Shown here: positions 22,732 through 33,194 of the stretch, piece after piece
How the letters are laid out: each line of letters starts with the position of its first letter
Numbering within the stretch: position 1 is the first letter of the stretch
From: Clusia tigrina
Taxonomy: Eukaryota; Arthropoda; Insecta; Diptera; Clusiidae
Reading direction: 5' to 3'
Length of the DNA: 64,000 nt
Assembly: GCA_920105625.2 (NCBI GenBank)
Contig: OV050030.1
Span: 79,263,400 to 79,327,399, forward strand
Made by a program: the position numbers and the translations under genes
The notes under the pieces: model-generated
Seen by the model: the letters and a program-made list of their open reading frames with translations, nothing else
Databases searched by the model: none
Told to the model about the DNA's origin: nothing

Positions 22732-23060
22732 TGCAAATAGTAATAATAAATTGTATTTATTATTAATTATTATTTGGAACTTTTAGGAAGTTACAGTGCC
22801 GCAATCGAAGTGACGACGGGCATTGGCCTTTAGAATGCACCCTCGACATTCTCAAATTCAGGTTAACCAAGTGGCACCTATCAACAATGGCGCAACTGGA
22901 ACACCAGAAGGATGTTTACGTAGAGTGTAATATGATTATTATCAATAAAGCGCTCTTATATTTTACGACTGAAACAACACGGTGTTTTACCTGGCAGCTA
23001 TAAGCGCCATTTTAGGAACCACCAGCTCTTCGTCCACGCCCGCGCTTATTAGGGGCAGCG
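22732..23060 (+). repeat. Pao LTR, + orientation
   Basis: The LTR starts TGCAAAT, directly at the end of Gypsy-1 homology. It contains AATAAA at about 22,951 and ends near 'cgcccgcgcttattagg'. Leader sequence similar to the opposite copy follows to about 23,150. Then, without its own gag, the sequence meets the end of a - strand RT. Confidence 0.75.
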
Positions 23061-23176
23061 AAAGGGCACTCGCTACAACCGGCGAAGACAACGCACAGGA
23101 CCCCAGCACTTGTCAGGAGTCGTGAACTGATGTTTCCCCTGATAGTGGTTTGACGGGGATACCCGCGATTATGCTA

Positions 23177-23575
23177 CTACCAAACGGGTAGAGAGGAAGT
23201 TTTCACCTTTACACCGAACGTAAAGGGCTGCATCGTATGCCAACTGTGAAGCGTTACAGAAGGCATAGAATTCGATACCGCTATCAGGTGCAGATCATAT
23301 CCAGCGAGACACGAGTATTTGCCAACGTCTGCTAATTTCAAAAGTGTCCTTATAGCAAGGGAAGGGATATAATTCACACCGAAGATGACCTTTTTGAATT
23401 AATAATAAGATATCTCGGTGTCTGCAGATTCCCTAAACACAATTCTCTGATATGACGTTTGGATTGGCTCAACCAGAATCTAGCAATACATCTTTTGTAT
23501 GTCCCCGTTAAGAGCATAGTGAAACACACGCCACTGGATGATTAGCTGGGTTAGGTCTGTTTTCAACACTGGCTC
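23177..23575 (-). pseudogene. Pao reverse transcriptase fragment
   Basis: On - the peptide reads LTQLIIQWRVFHYALNGDIQ, then KMYC, a stop, and ILVEPIQTSYQRIVFRESA, then FGVNYIPSLAIRTLLKLAD. This corresponds to the ADIQKMFRQI and FGVNSAPYLAIRT blocks of Pao-type RT. The YMDD catalytic box is not present: the element is cut before it, at the junction with the + LTR/leader. Confidence 0.72.
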
Positions 23576-23579
23576 TGTA

Positions 23580-24132
23580 TGCTAGCGTCGGCTAACCTGC
23601 AGTTTCTCAGTGTGGATTGCTCTCCCATATGCAATAGGAGCGGTGGTAGTTCACCTGTCAGGGTAGGCAACACCAGGACGAACATTTGGAGACGCACAGT
23701 GGTGGTGTGACATGACCCCTCCGAATCAGAGTCTATCAGACCCAAGGCCGTGTAAAAGACTCCCTGATGTTCTATAGTGACTAAGGCCGTACCCAAGATA
23801 ACACTATTGGAGAGGCGACCACTGGGATGACTGGGAATCGGCACCGCCCTATCTGCCGGACACGAAATTATCGCAGTGTGATTTGATGAGTTAGGTACGG
23901 CTGAAGAGGCCAGGGAAGAGCGGCCAATAGAATTGGGCTCTTCCCAGATGTGGATGGCGGATTTTGCAACCCTGTTGCGAATCCGCATGTAGTGTGGTGT
24001 CGCTCCCAACAGGTGAGGCACGAAAGGAGCTGGGGCAATTAACCCCCGATGAGATGGCGACACGGAATTCATACATAACCCGTGTAACACCATGCTGATA
24101 TGGTGGCGGCCTGGAACGCAGGACAATTTCAC
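23580..24132 (-). pseudogene. Pao protease region
   Basis: Open for 189 codons. ILGTALVTIEHQGVFYTALG precedes LIDSDSEGS, the DUF1758-type active-site block with DSD in place of DSG/DSA. The upstream half (TPHYMRIRNRV and so on) is probably in a wrong frame. Direct continuation into the RT block suggests a deletion of the usual linker. Confidence 0.65.
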
Positions 24133-24830
24133 ACAGAGTGTGCAGACTGTTTGCGCACTTGCACCCTTGCGTGGTAACTCTTATGGGATGGGTTTGCACT
24201 CGTGTATAACGTGGTTGATTCGGCTGCACCCTTATTTGTGGTGAACCTGAGCCTTGTTACGAGAGATCCGAAACGACTCGCGCGTATACACCCGCAAAGT
24301 CCGGATGTCGTCCATCGCTTTCCATTCTGGAATGTTTGTTCGACCTCCATGGTTTGTTCCCTCAGGACCAGTGTGAGATCAGGCAGCCGCATGGAACACA
24401 GGTACACTAAAATTGCATCCCAAACCGCAACGTCGATGTCGTAGGACGTCAGTGTAGCAAGACAATTACCTATGACACTTTGCAGACGTTTAATTCACAC
24501 CCTGCTTCTTTTTTAACATGGTCAAGTCCCAGCAGAGTTTTCAATTGATTGTTGATCTGAATGCGCTTGTTTTCGTAGTGTTCAAGTAAGATTCCCCACA
24601 CTTGCGGGAATCTCGCCTCGGTCTTCAGGTTCAAATGGTAAAATTTCTTCGCATTGGAGAGCCCACTAATGTTGATAAACAAAGCCGTGAACATATCCCG
24701 AAACGCTGGTCATGCAGCATAATTCCCCTCAAAGGAAGGAATATCACAAGGGGTACGTAAATGCTGTACCTCGTTGATAAAAGTGGGTCCCCTTTAGTAG
24801 GAGCGGGGTGTCTCACCTCCGCGATCAAAA
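24129..24830 (-). pseudogene. Pao gag
   Basis: Gag of a BEL/Pao element. The diagnostic block FTALFINISGLSNAKKFYHL is at about 24,690-24,630, preceded in another frame by a PSFEGNYAA-like block, and followed by WGILLEHYENKRIQINNQL. The C-terminal knuckle region (GCKCANSLHTLC) near 24,150 is decayed. Several frame changes. Confidence 0.75.
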
Positions 24831-25035
24831 TTCGACCCCGCCAATTTGTTAGGGCCCTGTGTATTGCCGTTGCTGGTTGTAGCGAGCGCCATTTTGCTGC
24901 CGGTAATATGCGCGGGCATGGTAGTTACTAAGAACTGGTGGTTACTAAGAAGGCTCTTATAGCTGTCAAAGTAAAACACTGTGTACCTTTTAGTTGCAAA
25001 AAAAAAGATAGTATTATTGTTTAATATCCTAAGTA

Positions 25036-26339
25036 AAGGGTGTCCCAACAAGAGCGCAATTTTTAAATTTTAAATAAAACACAAATATTTTAAAAAAAAT
25101 CGTGAAACTTTATTATATCGTAAAGTAGACGGAATGAGGTTATGTATGGAACAATATATCGTGCAGATGGCCGCCGCGGCTTTGCAGGCATGCACGCGAT
25201 CTTTTAATGAAATTTTCAATGACCGTTTTGCATAAATGCTGCGGTATTTCATTAATACAGCGTCCAATTTCCTCTTTTAAGGCTTGAGTCGTCGTTGGCT
25301 TATTCGCGTAAACCATCGACTTCAAAAAACCCCAAAGAAAAAAATCTAATGGTGTTAAATCGCACGATCTAGGCGGCCAATTCTGATCTCCAAAACGCGA
25401 AATAACACGACCGGGAAATGACGGATGCAGCAATTGAATTGTTTCTCTGGCTGTATGACATGTGGCTCCGTCTTGTTGGAACCACATGCCCTCCACATTC
25501 ATTTCTTCAATTCGAGGCAAGAAAAAACTGGTTATCATTTCACGATACCGAACACCATTGATTGTTTGCGCTTGACCTGCCTCATTTTCATAAAAAAAAA
25601 GGTCCAATGATTCCTCCAGCCCAAAAACCACACCACACAGTGACACGTTGAGGATGCATTTGCTTCTCGTGAATCACTCGAGGATTTTCCGCACCCCAAA
25701 TGCGACAATTCTGCCTATTGACGAAGCCATCCAGATGGAAATGGGCCTCGTCACTGAAGATGATTTTAGCGGCAAAATCAGCATTTTCATGTTGTCTCTC
25801 CAATACCCAATTAACGAACTCCCTTCGCTGTCCATGGTCAGCTGGCTTCAGTTCCTGAGTCAATTGAACTTTGTATGAATGAAGATGCAACTCTTTCATC
25901 AAAATTCGCTGCATAGTGGATTTGGAGACACCAATTTGCTGAGCTCGGTGTCGAATTGAGGTGGATGGAGTTTGAGCGACATCATCACGTACAGCTGCGA
26001 CATTTTCGGTCGATCGACCTGGTCGATGGCGCGTTGTTGTCTTTACATCACTAACAGACCCAGTTTCGGCAAATTTATCCATTAATCTCTTTACAGTTGA
26101 CTCTTTTGGAGCATTATTCTGACCCCAAATTGATCGCAATTTGCGAACTGTAGCCGCAAAACTTTCACCATTTTGGTAAAACAATTTCACAATGAGAATG
26201 CGTTGTTCATTCGTGTAGTGCTCCATTTTTACTAACCTCGTACCTTCTACTAGCAAACAATAACAATTGTTCAAATGTCAAACAATGACACTTCGAATGT
26301 TGCCAGATTTAAAAATTGCGTTCTTGTTGGGACACCCTT
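25036..26339 (-). mobile_element. mariner, DD41D (rosa-type), near intact
   Basis: 1,304 bp with TIRs starting AAGGGTGTCCCAACAAGA, nearly perfect over about 30 bases, and TA at both sides (25,034-25,035 and 26,340-26,341). It carries one transposase gene on -. It inserted into the - oriented Pao LTR, so it is younger than the composite. Confidence 0.95.
25140..26226 (-). pseudogene. DD41D mariner transposase, one-base frameshift
   Basis: Cut-and-paste transposase of about 361 residues. The start MEHYTNEQRILIVKLFYQNG at 26,226 is chosen because it matches the family start; an upstream in-frame ATG exists. The N-terminal helix-turn-helix pair (ESFAATVRKLRS and QQIGVSKSTMQRIL) is complete. Catalytic residues are in IIFSDEAHFHLDG, FQQDGATCHTA and TPLDFFLWG, with 41 residues between the second and third D. 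A run of nine T at about 25,591-25,599 (on -), where eight keep the frame, breaks the gene; the second half is open to the C-terminus. Otherwise it looks intact. Confidence 0.93.
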
Positions 26340-26575
26340 TATTATATAGTATTTGACAATGAAAACGTACAGTCTAGGTAAGCACCTCTGTGGTGTTCCA
26401 GTTTCGTAATTGTTGATTGGTGTCAGTTTCCCAACCAACTGACACACTGAATATGAGTATGTCGATGGTGCATTCTAAAGGCCAATGCCCATCGTCAACT
26501 CGATAGCGGAACTGTGACAGCCTAAAAGTTCACATAATGATAACTATTTATTTATAGAATTTGCACCCTAAAAAT

Positions 26576-26999
26576 ATGTGATTTCTTAATTAGTTGATAA
26601 TTACAATACTTCTAACTACACTAAATGTGTACTGTCTATTACGAGTTGGTGCTGTGAGTCAGCTACGCGCAGGTAGCATGAATCTGACGCACAATATCCC
26701 TCGCTTCTTTCTAGAAGAAGGTAGCGCAACTTCTACCTTCTAGTGAATATTTACAACCTTCTTCTTGTACCGTAAATAATTTTGCGCATTTTGTTAATTC
26801 TATAATACATATATTTTTTAAAATCGCCGTATTATGGTTTCCATTATTGTCTTTTTTTATTTTTTATACTTCTCTTTTTCATATTTCTAAAATTTTGTTT
26901 TCTTTTTTATATTTGTATATTTTTAGTTCCCCTTTTTTATATCTTTTGCTCCTTCATTGACTCTTTTCTCACTGGCGTATATTCAAAGAACATTACAAA
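26576..26999. other. AT-rich spacer with palindrome copy
   Basis: Holds the second copy of the 41-bp palindrome (26,653-26,693) and 'ctttctagaagaagg' inverted-repeat-like sequence. It might be a Gypsy-1 3' LTR remnant, but only the 41 bp clearly match. Confidence 0.4.
26653..26693. promoter_or_regulatory. 41-bp double palindrome, copy 2
   Basis: Same design as at 19,469 and 55,547; the right outer arm has one change (TGACGCACA). The orientation matches the right-arm copy. Confidence 0.5.
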
Positions 27000-27430
27000 C
27001 TAATTAGAAATTTGGCTATATATATTTTGGCTATATATATATTAGAAATTTGGCTATACTACTATAAGCCTCGTCCTCTGTGATTGTTGGTTCTATTGCC
27101 GCCCGTCATTGTTGGAGCGAATCCCCTCGAGGAACTCTGCCTACCCCTCCCTTCTTTCTGGACCGCTAATCATGGTGCTCCTTTAAAATTTCGATTGTAG
27201 GGGCCTTCTTCTTGTATTTTATATAGCGTGTCCCCACGGATGTAGTTGGTACTGCCACTGATTCTAGTATTCAGCTCGTAAAGTGAGTTTGAAGTAAGTG
27301 AGAGATTTAAATACTCCTCCATTATTTAGTTCTCAACAATGCGTTTTATGGTGGAAGTGTTTGTCTTGAGCTTCCTTATAATGGAATTCATCTTCGTTGG
27401 CTAACGGTATTTTTCTATAGTGTATAGTGT
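27000..27430 (-). pseudogene. Gypsy-type gag fragment
   Basis: On - the frame reads IEKYR, stop, PTKMNSIIRKLKTNTSTIKR, IVEN, stop, IMEEYLNLSLTSNSLYELNT, RISGSTNYIRGDT; then, shifted, EGPYNRNFKGAP and RGFAPTMTGGNRTNNHRGRG. A helical capsid part followed by an R/G/N-rich tail is typical of gypsy-group gag without a zinc knuckle. It is a family different from Gypsy-1. No pol follows. Confidence 0.5.
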
Positions 27431-28530
27431 GTATTGGGTAGACTATCCGTATTTCTCTGAGAAAAACGTTTCATATCGTAATTGGTGTACTCAGATCAGA
27501 TACCAGTCTCCGTATATTCTTGTATTAAATATTTTTCATGTGTGAATCATATTTTATATATTCATTCTCTCGATTGGACATATGCCCCGTATTGATTCAA
27601 TTGATGTCCGTGGGCCAAAGTGTATTATGCTTATTATATGGGGTAGTGGTTCTTCAGCCACCCTCCTTAAGATTTTGCCCAATATCTTCAAAGGTGTTCC
27701 AGGGGGAATATTTAATATTGTGTTACACTGATTGGACCTTCTAAAGCAAAATAGTTTAATGGAAAATATGACACCGTATGGAAACTAGTTTCTTTTTTCG
27801 TTGCTTGTCAATAAACCCATCCACAAAATGTTCAAATAACTGCTGTTTCCAAAAATATTACATCAGTCGCCATACATCGCCTATCCAGCGAATAATTCGT
27901 TCGACCCTTAGTCTGCACCGTCTTCCGATATGCGCTTTTCCTGGAACGTTCTGCTTCGAGTCACATCATCAGAGCTGCAACCTTATAATAATTTTCTTAG
28001 TTTTCTAGCTAACATTATACATTGATGTTTTTCTATATGTACGATTAGTCGACTATTTAATATTTTTTTTGTATTATTGCATAAGGTTATTTAATAAGTC
28101 ATTTTAAAAATTATATAATAAATAAATATACTATATATACTATACATACTATATATACTATGGGGTATTATTTACCTATTAGAATGGTTTTTGTTTTCTC
28201 TGGATTATAACATTTATTTCATTATAAATTTAAATTTTAAATAATTATTTTCTGTAAGTATTTTCTAAACTAATTTTGATTTATGATTTTTCTTTATTGT
28301 AAATATCATGAAGATACGATATGTAATAATCCGTACTTTTTTTGTAAAATTGGTAAGAACCAAAATTAGTTTAGAAAAATAGAATTTCTGTTAAGTCATA
28401 TTCATTATTTTTCATCTTTTCCAATCTATATTTATTTGTTCTTCATATATTGACTTCTTATTATTTTTTCTTAATATTTCATAATTCCTTTCGTATTCTT
28501 TATTTTTATTTAATTAACGTTCTCCAAACA
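27431..28530. other. AT-rich DNA, nothing recognised
   Basis: Low-complexity AT-rich sequence. Two short + frames (27,538-27,744 and 27,778-28,008) have no motif I trust. Confidence 0.45.
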
Positions 28531-29023
28531 AAATTTTTCAATTCTCAACAAATCTATTTGCCCCTCCGACATAAGCAAGAATATTTGAGATAAACCAGAT
28601 TATGTGTAAACTTTGTCAATTGTATGCTTCAATTTTTTATCGCATCGAAATATATACATTATTTTAAAATTATCGCCTGGTATTTATATACCCATAACCG
28701 AGTGTCTTATCCCACGCCCTGTATCTTGTTCGAATATGATTACACACACACATTCCAGGCACCACCTCTTGATTAGTCTAATGTACAACTAATACGACTA
28801 TGTCCTCCTTAATTTTGCATTATAATTTTCCCTCTTCAACTCTATGTACAAATTTATTATATTTTCGAAACTTTACATAGTCGTATCTATTCTATACACT
28901 AATTATTTCCTAAATTATTTGCAACCCTAATTTAACATATTCAAGTTGTAAATATCTACCATTGTTCCCATGCTTTCCAACTCCAAGAGACATGCATAAG
29001 TACCATTTTTCTGAATGCATGTA

Positions 29024-30348
29024 CGAGGGCGGATTGATATTGAATCTACCTAAGTAGGAAAAAAACATTTTTTTTTTTCAAAAACCATTTATTTCTCAAC
29101 ATAGTCTCCTTTTACTTCGACACACTTAGTAAGACGATATTCCAACTTTTTTATACCATCTGAATAATACGATTTCGGGAACCCCTCAAAATACGCGTTA
29201 GTTTTGGTAATCACTCCTTCGTTTGAAATGAATCTTTTTCCTGCGAGCCATTTTTTCAAGTTTGAAAATAGGAAAAAGTCACTAGGAGCTAAATCTGGAC
29301 TATAAGGTGGATGATTAACCAATTCGAAGTGTATTTCACGTAATTTTAGCATTGTATCTAATGCTGTGTGAACCGGTGCGTAGTCTTGAAGAAAGAGCAT
29401 TTTTTTCTTCTTTAAATGTGGTCGTTTTTCCTTGATTGCATCAATCAATTGATCCAATAATGCACGATAATACTTTCCTGTGATTGTGGAGCCTTTTTCA
29501 AGATAATCGATGAGCAATATTCCGTGTGCATCCCAAAATACAGTGGCCATAACCTTGCCAGCCGATTTCACTGCCTTCGGCTTCTTCGGAGCACTTCCAC
29601 CAGCTTCCACCCATTGTTTCGGTTGATTTTTGGTTTCACGCGTGTAGTGGTGGACCCACGTTTCATCCCATTGTTTCGATTGATTTTTCGTTTCAGGTGT
29701 GTAATGGTTTACCCACGTTTCAGCAACAGTTATTAATCGACGCCAAAAATCACAGGATTACGCTTTATCATGTCCAAACACCGCTGTGAAGTGGTCTGTC
29801 GATCTTGTTTCGTTGACACTTGCCGATAGCTTTTTCATATGCAAATGTTCATGCAAAATGTTGAACACACGTTCATATGATATGTTTACCATTTCAACAA
29901 TCTCACGCAACTTGACTCGGCGATCATTCATAATGATATCGATGATTTTCTTGATATTTTCTTCAGTTACCACCTCTTTTGGCCTTCCTGTTGATGGTAT
30001 TGTTGCAGTGCTTGTTCGGCCGCGTTTAAATTCAGCAATCCAATATTTTTCCATGTAATCTGACGGTGCAGACTCACCGTAATGTTTATCGAGCTTTTCT
30101 TTTATCTCTTTCGTCGTTTTCCCTTTCAAATAATAGTGTTTAATCACTGCACGAAAGTCGCTTTTTTCCATTTCTCAAGAAACACAAAAGTTGCTTACTT
30201 CAAACGACTACAACCAATAAACTAATCGATGAATTTGGCTGACATTTTAACAGCTGACGTTTGACAGATCGTAATTTCTAAAAAAAAAAAGTTTTTGTGT
30301 TTGTGCTGCCATCTACCGCTAGGTAGCTTCAATATCAATCCGCCCTCG
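29024..30348 (-). mobile_element. mariner copy 1 (1,325 bp)
   Basis: TIRs start CGAGGGCGGATTGATATTGA, with TA on both sides (29,022-29,023 and 30,349-30,350). A DD34D-type mariner by its motifs. The same element recurs in the second duplication unit, and a deleted relative lies at 61,141-62,083. Confidence 0.95.
29089..30171 (-). pseudogene. mariner transposase copy 1
   Basis: Mariner transposase (cut-and-paste). The N-terminal half, MEKSDFRAVIKHYYLKGKTT, with two helix-turn-helix units, is open for 137 codons, then shifts because about 30 bases are missing relative to the copy at 61.8 kb. The catalytic part shows a 57-base tandem duplication at about 29,611-29,735: the first copy has AETWVNHYTP (D changed to A), the second DETWVHHYTR. 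FLQDYAPVH (N changed to Y) and SPDLAPSDFFLF follow. The C-terminus is complete. Dead. Confidence 0.92.
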
Positions 30349-30941
30349 TATATGTATGTACAAGTACGAGTATATCGTATGTACACTCATACTCTGCTTT
30401 CCTGAAATTAATGTTTGTGCCTTGACGAATGCAAGGTATCTACATTACAAATTTTTCAATTCTCAACAAATCTATTTGCCCCTCCGACATAAGCAAGAAT
30501 ATTTGAGATAAACCAGATTATGTGTAAACTTTGTCAATTGTATGCTTCAATTTTTTATCGCATCGAAATATATACATTATTTTAAAATTATCGCCTGGTA
30601 TTTATATACCCATAACCGAGTGTCTTATCCCACGCCCTGTATCTTGTTCGAATATGATTACACACACACATTCCAGGCACCACCTCTTGATTAGTCTAAT
30701 GTACAACTAATACGACTATGTCCTCCTTAATTTTGCATTATAATTTTCCCTCTTCAACTCTATGTACAAATTTATTATATTTTCGAAACTTTACATAGTC
30801 GTATCTATTCTATACACTAATTATTTCCTAAATTATTTGCAACCCTAATTTAACATATTCAAGTTGTAAATATCTACCATTGTTCCCATGCTTTCCAACT
30901 CCAAGAGACATGCATAAGTACCATTTTTCTGAATGCATGTA

Positions 30942-32266
30942 CGAGGGCGGATTGATATTGAATCTACCTAAGTAGGAAAAAAACATTTTTTTTTTTCAAA
31001 AACCATTTATTTCTCAACATAGTCTCCTTTTACTTCGACACACTTAGTAAGACGATATTCCAACTTTTTTATACCATCTGAATAATACGATTTCGGGAAC
31101 CCCTCAAAATACGCATTAGTTTTGGTAATCACTCCTTCGTTTGAAATGAATCTTTTTCCTGCGAGCCATTTTTTCAAGTTTGAAAATAGGAAAAAGTCAC
31201 TAGGAGCTAAATCTGGACTATAAGGTGGATGATTAACCAATTCGAAGTGTATTTCACGTAATTTTAGCATTGTATCTAATGCTGTGTGAACCGGTGCGTA
31301 GTCTTGAAGAAAGAGCATTTTTTTCTTCTTTAAATGTGGTCGTTTTTCCTTGATTGCATCAATCAATTGATCCAATAATGCACGATAATACTTTCCTGTG
31401 ATTGTGGAGCCTTTTTCAAGATAATCGATGAGCAATATTCCGTGTGCATCCCAAAATACAGTGGCCATAACCTTGCCAGCCGATTTCACTGCCTTCGGCT
31501 TCTTCGGAGCACTTCCACCAGCTTCCACCCATTGTTTCGGTTGATTTTTGGTTTCACGCGTGTAGTGGTGGACCCACGTTTCATCCCATTGTTTCGATTG
31601 ATTTTTCGTTTCAGGTGTGTAATGGTTTACCCACGTTTCAGCAACAGTTATTAATCGACGCCAAAAATCACAGGATTACGCTTTATCATGTCCAAACACC
31701 GCTGTGAAGTGGTCTGTCGATCTTGTTTCGTTGACACTTGCCGATAGCTTTTTCATATGCAAATGTTCATGCAAAATGTTGAACACACGTTCATATGATA
31801 TGTTTACCATTTCAACAATCTCACGCAACTTGACTCGGCGATCATTCATAATGATATCGATGATTTTCTTGATATTTTCTTCAGTTACCACCTCTTTTGG
31901 CCTTCCTGTTGATGGTATTGTTGCAGTGCTTGTTCGGCCGCGTTTAAATTCAGCAATCCAATATTTTTCCATGTAATCTGACGGTGCAGACTCACCGTAA
32001 TGTTTATCGAGCTTTTCTTTTATCTCTTTCGTCGTTTTCCCTTTCAAATAATAGTGTTTAATCACTGCACGAAAGTCGCTTTTTTCCATTTCTCAAGAAA
32101 CACAAAAGTTGCTTACTTCAAACGACTACAACCAATAAACTAATCGATGAATTTGGCTGACATTTTAACAGCTGACGTTTGACAGATCGTAATTTCTAAA
32201 AAAAAAAAGTTTTTGTGTTTGTGCTGCCATCTACCGCTAGGTAGCTTCAATATCAATCCGCCCTCG
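30942..32266 (-). mobile_element. mariner copy 2 (duplicate of copy 1)
   Basis: Copied with its flanks, so it arose by segmental duplication and not by transposition. TIRs and TA are as in copy 1. Confidence 0.94.
31007..32089 (-). pseudogene. mariner transposase copy 2
   Basis: Same defects as copy 1: the deletion and shift after LHMKKLSAS, the 57-base duplication of the first catalytic block, and Y in FLQDYAPVH. The two encoded proteins show no residue difference that I could see in either open part. Confidence 0.92.
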
Positions 32267-32366
32267 TATATGTATGTACAAGTACGAGTATATCGTATGT
32301 ACACTCATACTCTGCTTTCCTGAAATTAATGTTTGTGCCTTGACGAATGCAAGGTATCTACATTAC

Positions 32367-32999
32367 AAATTTTATTTTTGCCTGAGTGTGACTGATACTT
32401 GAATTAAAACAAAATATTAGTCTTATTCTATGTATTTTCTGAGTTTTCTTCTAATTGAAGTATTTCATACAAAATTGACACATTGGACACATATATATAC
32501 AAACGTTTCCGAATCTTTTCAGGTCGTGCCCGACATAAATTTTTACGCATCATATTTCCATGCAGCCACTGCTGCATTTATGTACCTATATGTGTACATA
32601 CGTTGCTTTGTGTATGATACGCTTAGTTTCCTATTCTTTACTCAAGACGGTTTTTTAATTTGTTATTGAATTATTTTCAATTTGATTACATTTTTTATTA
32701 TTTAATATTAACATAAAAAAAATTGTTCTCTTATTTTATTTACCGCGCTTTCATTCCACTATAGTACATAATGGGCATATTTATATTACGTCATTTTTTA
32801 AAACGACTAAGTTTAATTGGCACACTCTGCTGACATTGATTTGGAAGTTCGAACTGTGCTATTTGATATACGCTCGTGATATCTGTTTATATTCGTTGTT
32901 CTTGTTCTGTTTACACTTGTAGAACACTGTGAACACATGTCTCTAATTGTGTGGTCTCGTAAGAAATAATTATTATGCATAATAATACACTTTTTTAGG
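32367..32999. other. AT-rich spacer, nothing recognised
   Basis: No motif or paired repeat found. It could be the downstream part of Gypsy-1 (between integrase end and 3' LTR), but nothing in it shows that. Confidence 0.4.
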
Positions 33000-33190
33000 C
33001 TTGCCCTTAATTGTTACGACCCGGTAACTGGACTAAAGATCTCTGCCACCGTATGTGGGCCAATCTACACAGGAGAAATTTTATTATCTCAGATCTGATT
33101 CTTCATCAGTACCAGGTCGCCTACATTAAAATCGACAGTATTTATCACATTATTGTAGGCTTCTCTAGCCACACGCGATAGGCAGTTCCC
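33000..33190 (-). pseudogene. Gypsy-1 integrase C-terminal (GPY/F) part
   Basis: On - the peptide reads VDFNVGDLVLMKNQI, a stop, then WIGPHTVAEIFSPVT (first residue mutated), the GPY/F-like end of Ty3/gypsy integrase. It is separated from the rest of integrase by the LINE at 33,195-34,897. Confidence 0.75.
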
Positions 33191-33194
33191 AATC

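Larger units (their letters stand above)
22732..26575. mobile_element. BEL/Pao-type composite with head-to-head LTRs
   Basis: Both outer ends begin TGCAAAT when read inwards (22,732 on + and 26,575 on -). The left LTR with leader (22,732 to about 23,150) is on +. The right LTR (about 26,575 to 24,870, enlarged by a mariner) plus gag, protease and part of RT is on -. Matching words occur in inverse order: 'gcattctaaaggccaatgcc', 'ggtgttccag', 'gtaaaacac', 'cttatagctg'. Flanks do not give a TSD. This is not a normal LTR element; it fits autointegration, or an inversion between two opposed copies. Confidence 0.8.
24870..26575 (-). repeat. Pao LTR, - orientation, split by mariner
   Basis: Inverted partner of 22,732-23,060. 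It is interrupted by the DD41D mariner at 25,036-26,339; without the mariner it is about 400 bp. A possible primer site (TTGGCGGGGTCGAAT on -) lies at about 24,850, just inside. Confidence 0.75.
28531..30448. repeat. 1,918-bp tandem duplication, unit 1
   Basis: Repeated at 30,449-32,366 at a constant offset of 1,918 bases. Breakpoints share AAATTTT: it occurs at 28,531, at the junction 30,449 and at 32,367. I noticed only one base difference between units (29,198 G versus 31,116 A). Confidence 0.95.
30449..32366. repeat. 1,918-bp tandem duplication, unit 2
   Basis: Second unit, practically identical to 28,531-30,448, including the flanks of the mariner on both sides. Confidence 0.95.
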
